Assembly: GCA_020698575.1 (NCBI GenBank)
Contig: CM036243.1
Location: 38,253,488 to 38,317,487 of the forward strand
DNA from: Bostrychus sinensis
Lineage: Eukaryota > Chordata > Actinopteri > Gobiiformes > Eleotridae
Direction: 5' to 3'
Length of the DNA: 64,000 nt
Positions within the stretch are counted from its first letter, which is position 1. Every line of letters starts with the position of its first letter. A model generated the notes under the pieces. The model was not told the DNA's origin and did no database searches. It saw only the letters and a list, made by a program, of their open reading frames with translations. Below are positions 63,761 to 64,000 of the stretch, piece by piece. Position numbers and translations under genes: made by a program.

Positions 63761-64000
63761 GCATGTTTTAGGCTGATGTTGGAAACTGAAAGGAAATCCT
63801 CCTCCAAATGTGTCACACCAGGACTGATTAAACCAGACTATTATTTCACTAAACTCTCCTTTACTAAACCCAGTTTTAATGTAAAGTCCGCTCTCTTCTA
63901 TAGAAATGTACACACAAATATTTATTTGCTGGATAAGAAACACCACTGCCAAATCCAGACACAGAGGGTCGTGTGTATGGCTGAGCGATTTTTTCCCATA

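Overview
This is vertebrate nuclear DNA, almost certainly from a teleost fish and probably a percomorph. It has large introns with GT/AG junctions, a 5'-truncated Rex3-type retroelement with a (GATG)n tail, many short hAT-, Tc1-, piggyBac- and Harbinger-like non-autonomous transposons, and abundant micro- and minisatellites. No prokaryotic gene organisation is present.

Two protein-coding genes can be reconstructed completely. They are arranged head to head. gtpbp1 (GTP-binding protein 1, possibly the fish paralogue gtpbp1l) lies on the minus strand with 14 coding exons from 34591 down to 13446 (660 aa). psen2 (presenilin-2, catalytic subunit of gamma-secretase) lies on the plus strand with 10 coding exons from 38606 to 55099 (424 aa), preceded by one or two 5' exons near 36.4 kb and 38.4 kb. 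The start codon of gtpbp1 and the presumed first exon of psen2 are about 1.7 kb apart. I assigned exon borders by joining GT-AG junctions so that the frame stays open and the encoded protein follows the known family. The joined lengths (1983 and 1275 nt) are exact multiples of three.

Layout: 1-4.8 kb is a nest of DNA transposons inside one another. 4.8-11.7 kb is intergenic, with a transposon containing a LINE 3' end (6.3-8.2 kb) and two large arrays of a 12-bp minisatellite family. 11.7-34.6 kb is gtpbp1. 34.7-36.3 kb is the divergent intergenic gap. 36.3-55.1 kb is psen2, with three more arrays of the 12-bp family in its introns and a 735-bp tetranucleotide array. 55.1-56.1 kb is a degenerate tandem repeat derived from the end of the psen2 coding sequence. 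56.1-64 kb is gene-poor and rich in transposon remnants.

The most unusual signals are places where gene sequence itself has been turned into repeats. About 35 copies of a 22-bp unit resembling the gtpbp1 exon 4 splice donor fill the start of intron 4. About eight degenerate copies of the last psen2 codons plus stop follow the real stop. A 47-bp diverged copy of gtpbp1 exon 11 sits in intron 11. A Ginger-like element with 4-bp CCGG/CCGA flanks has a matching unoccupied copy of its host repeat elsewhere in the window. The two genes have no direct functional link visible here; what they share is a neighbourhood of repeats.
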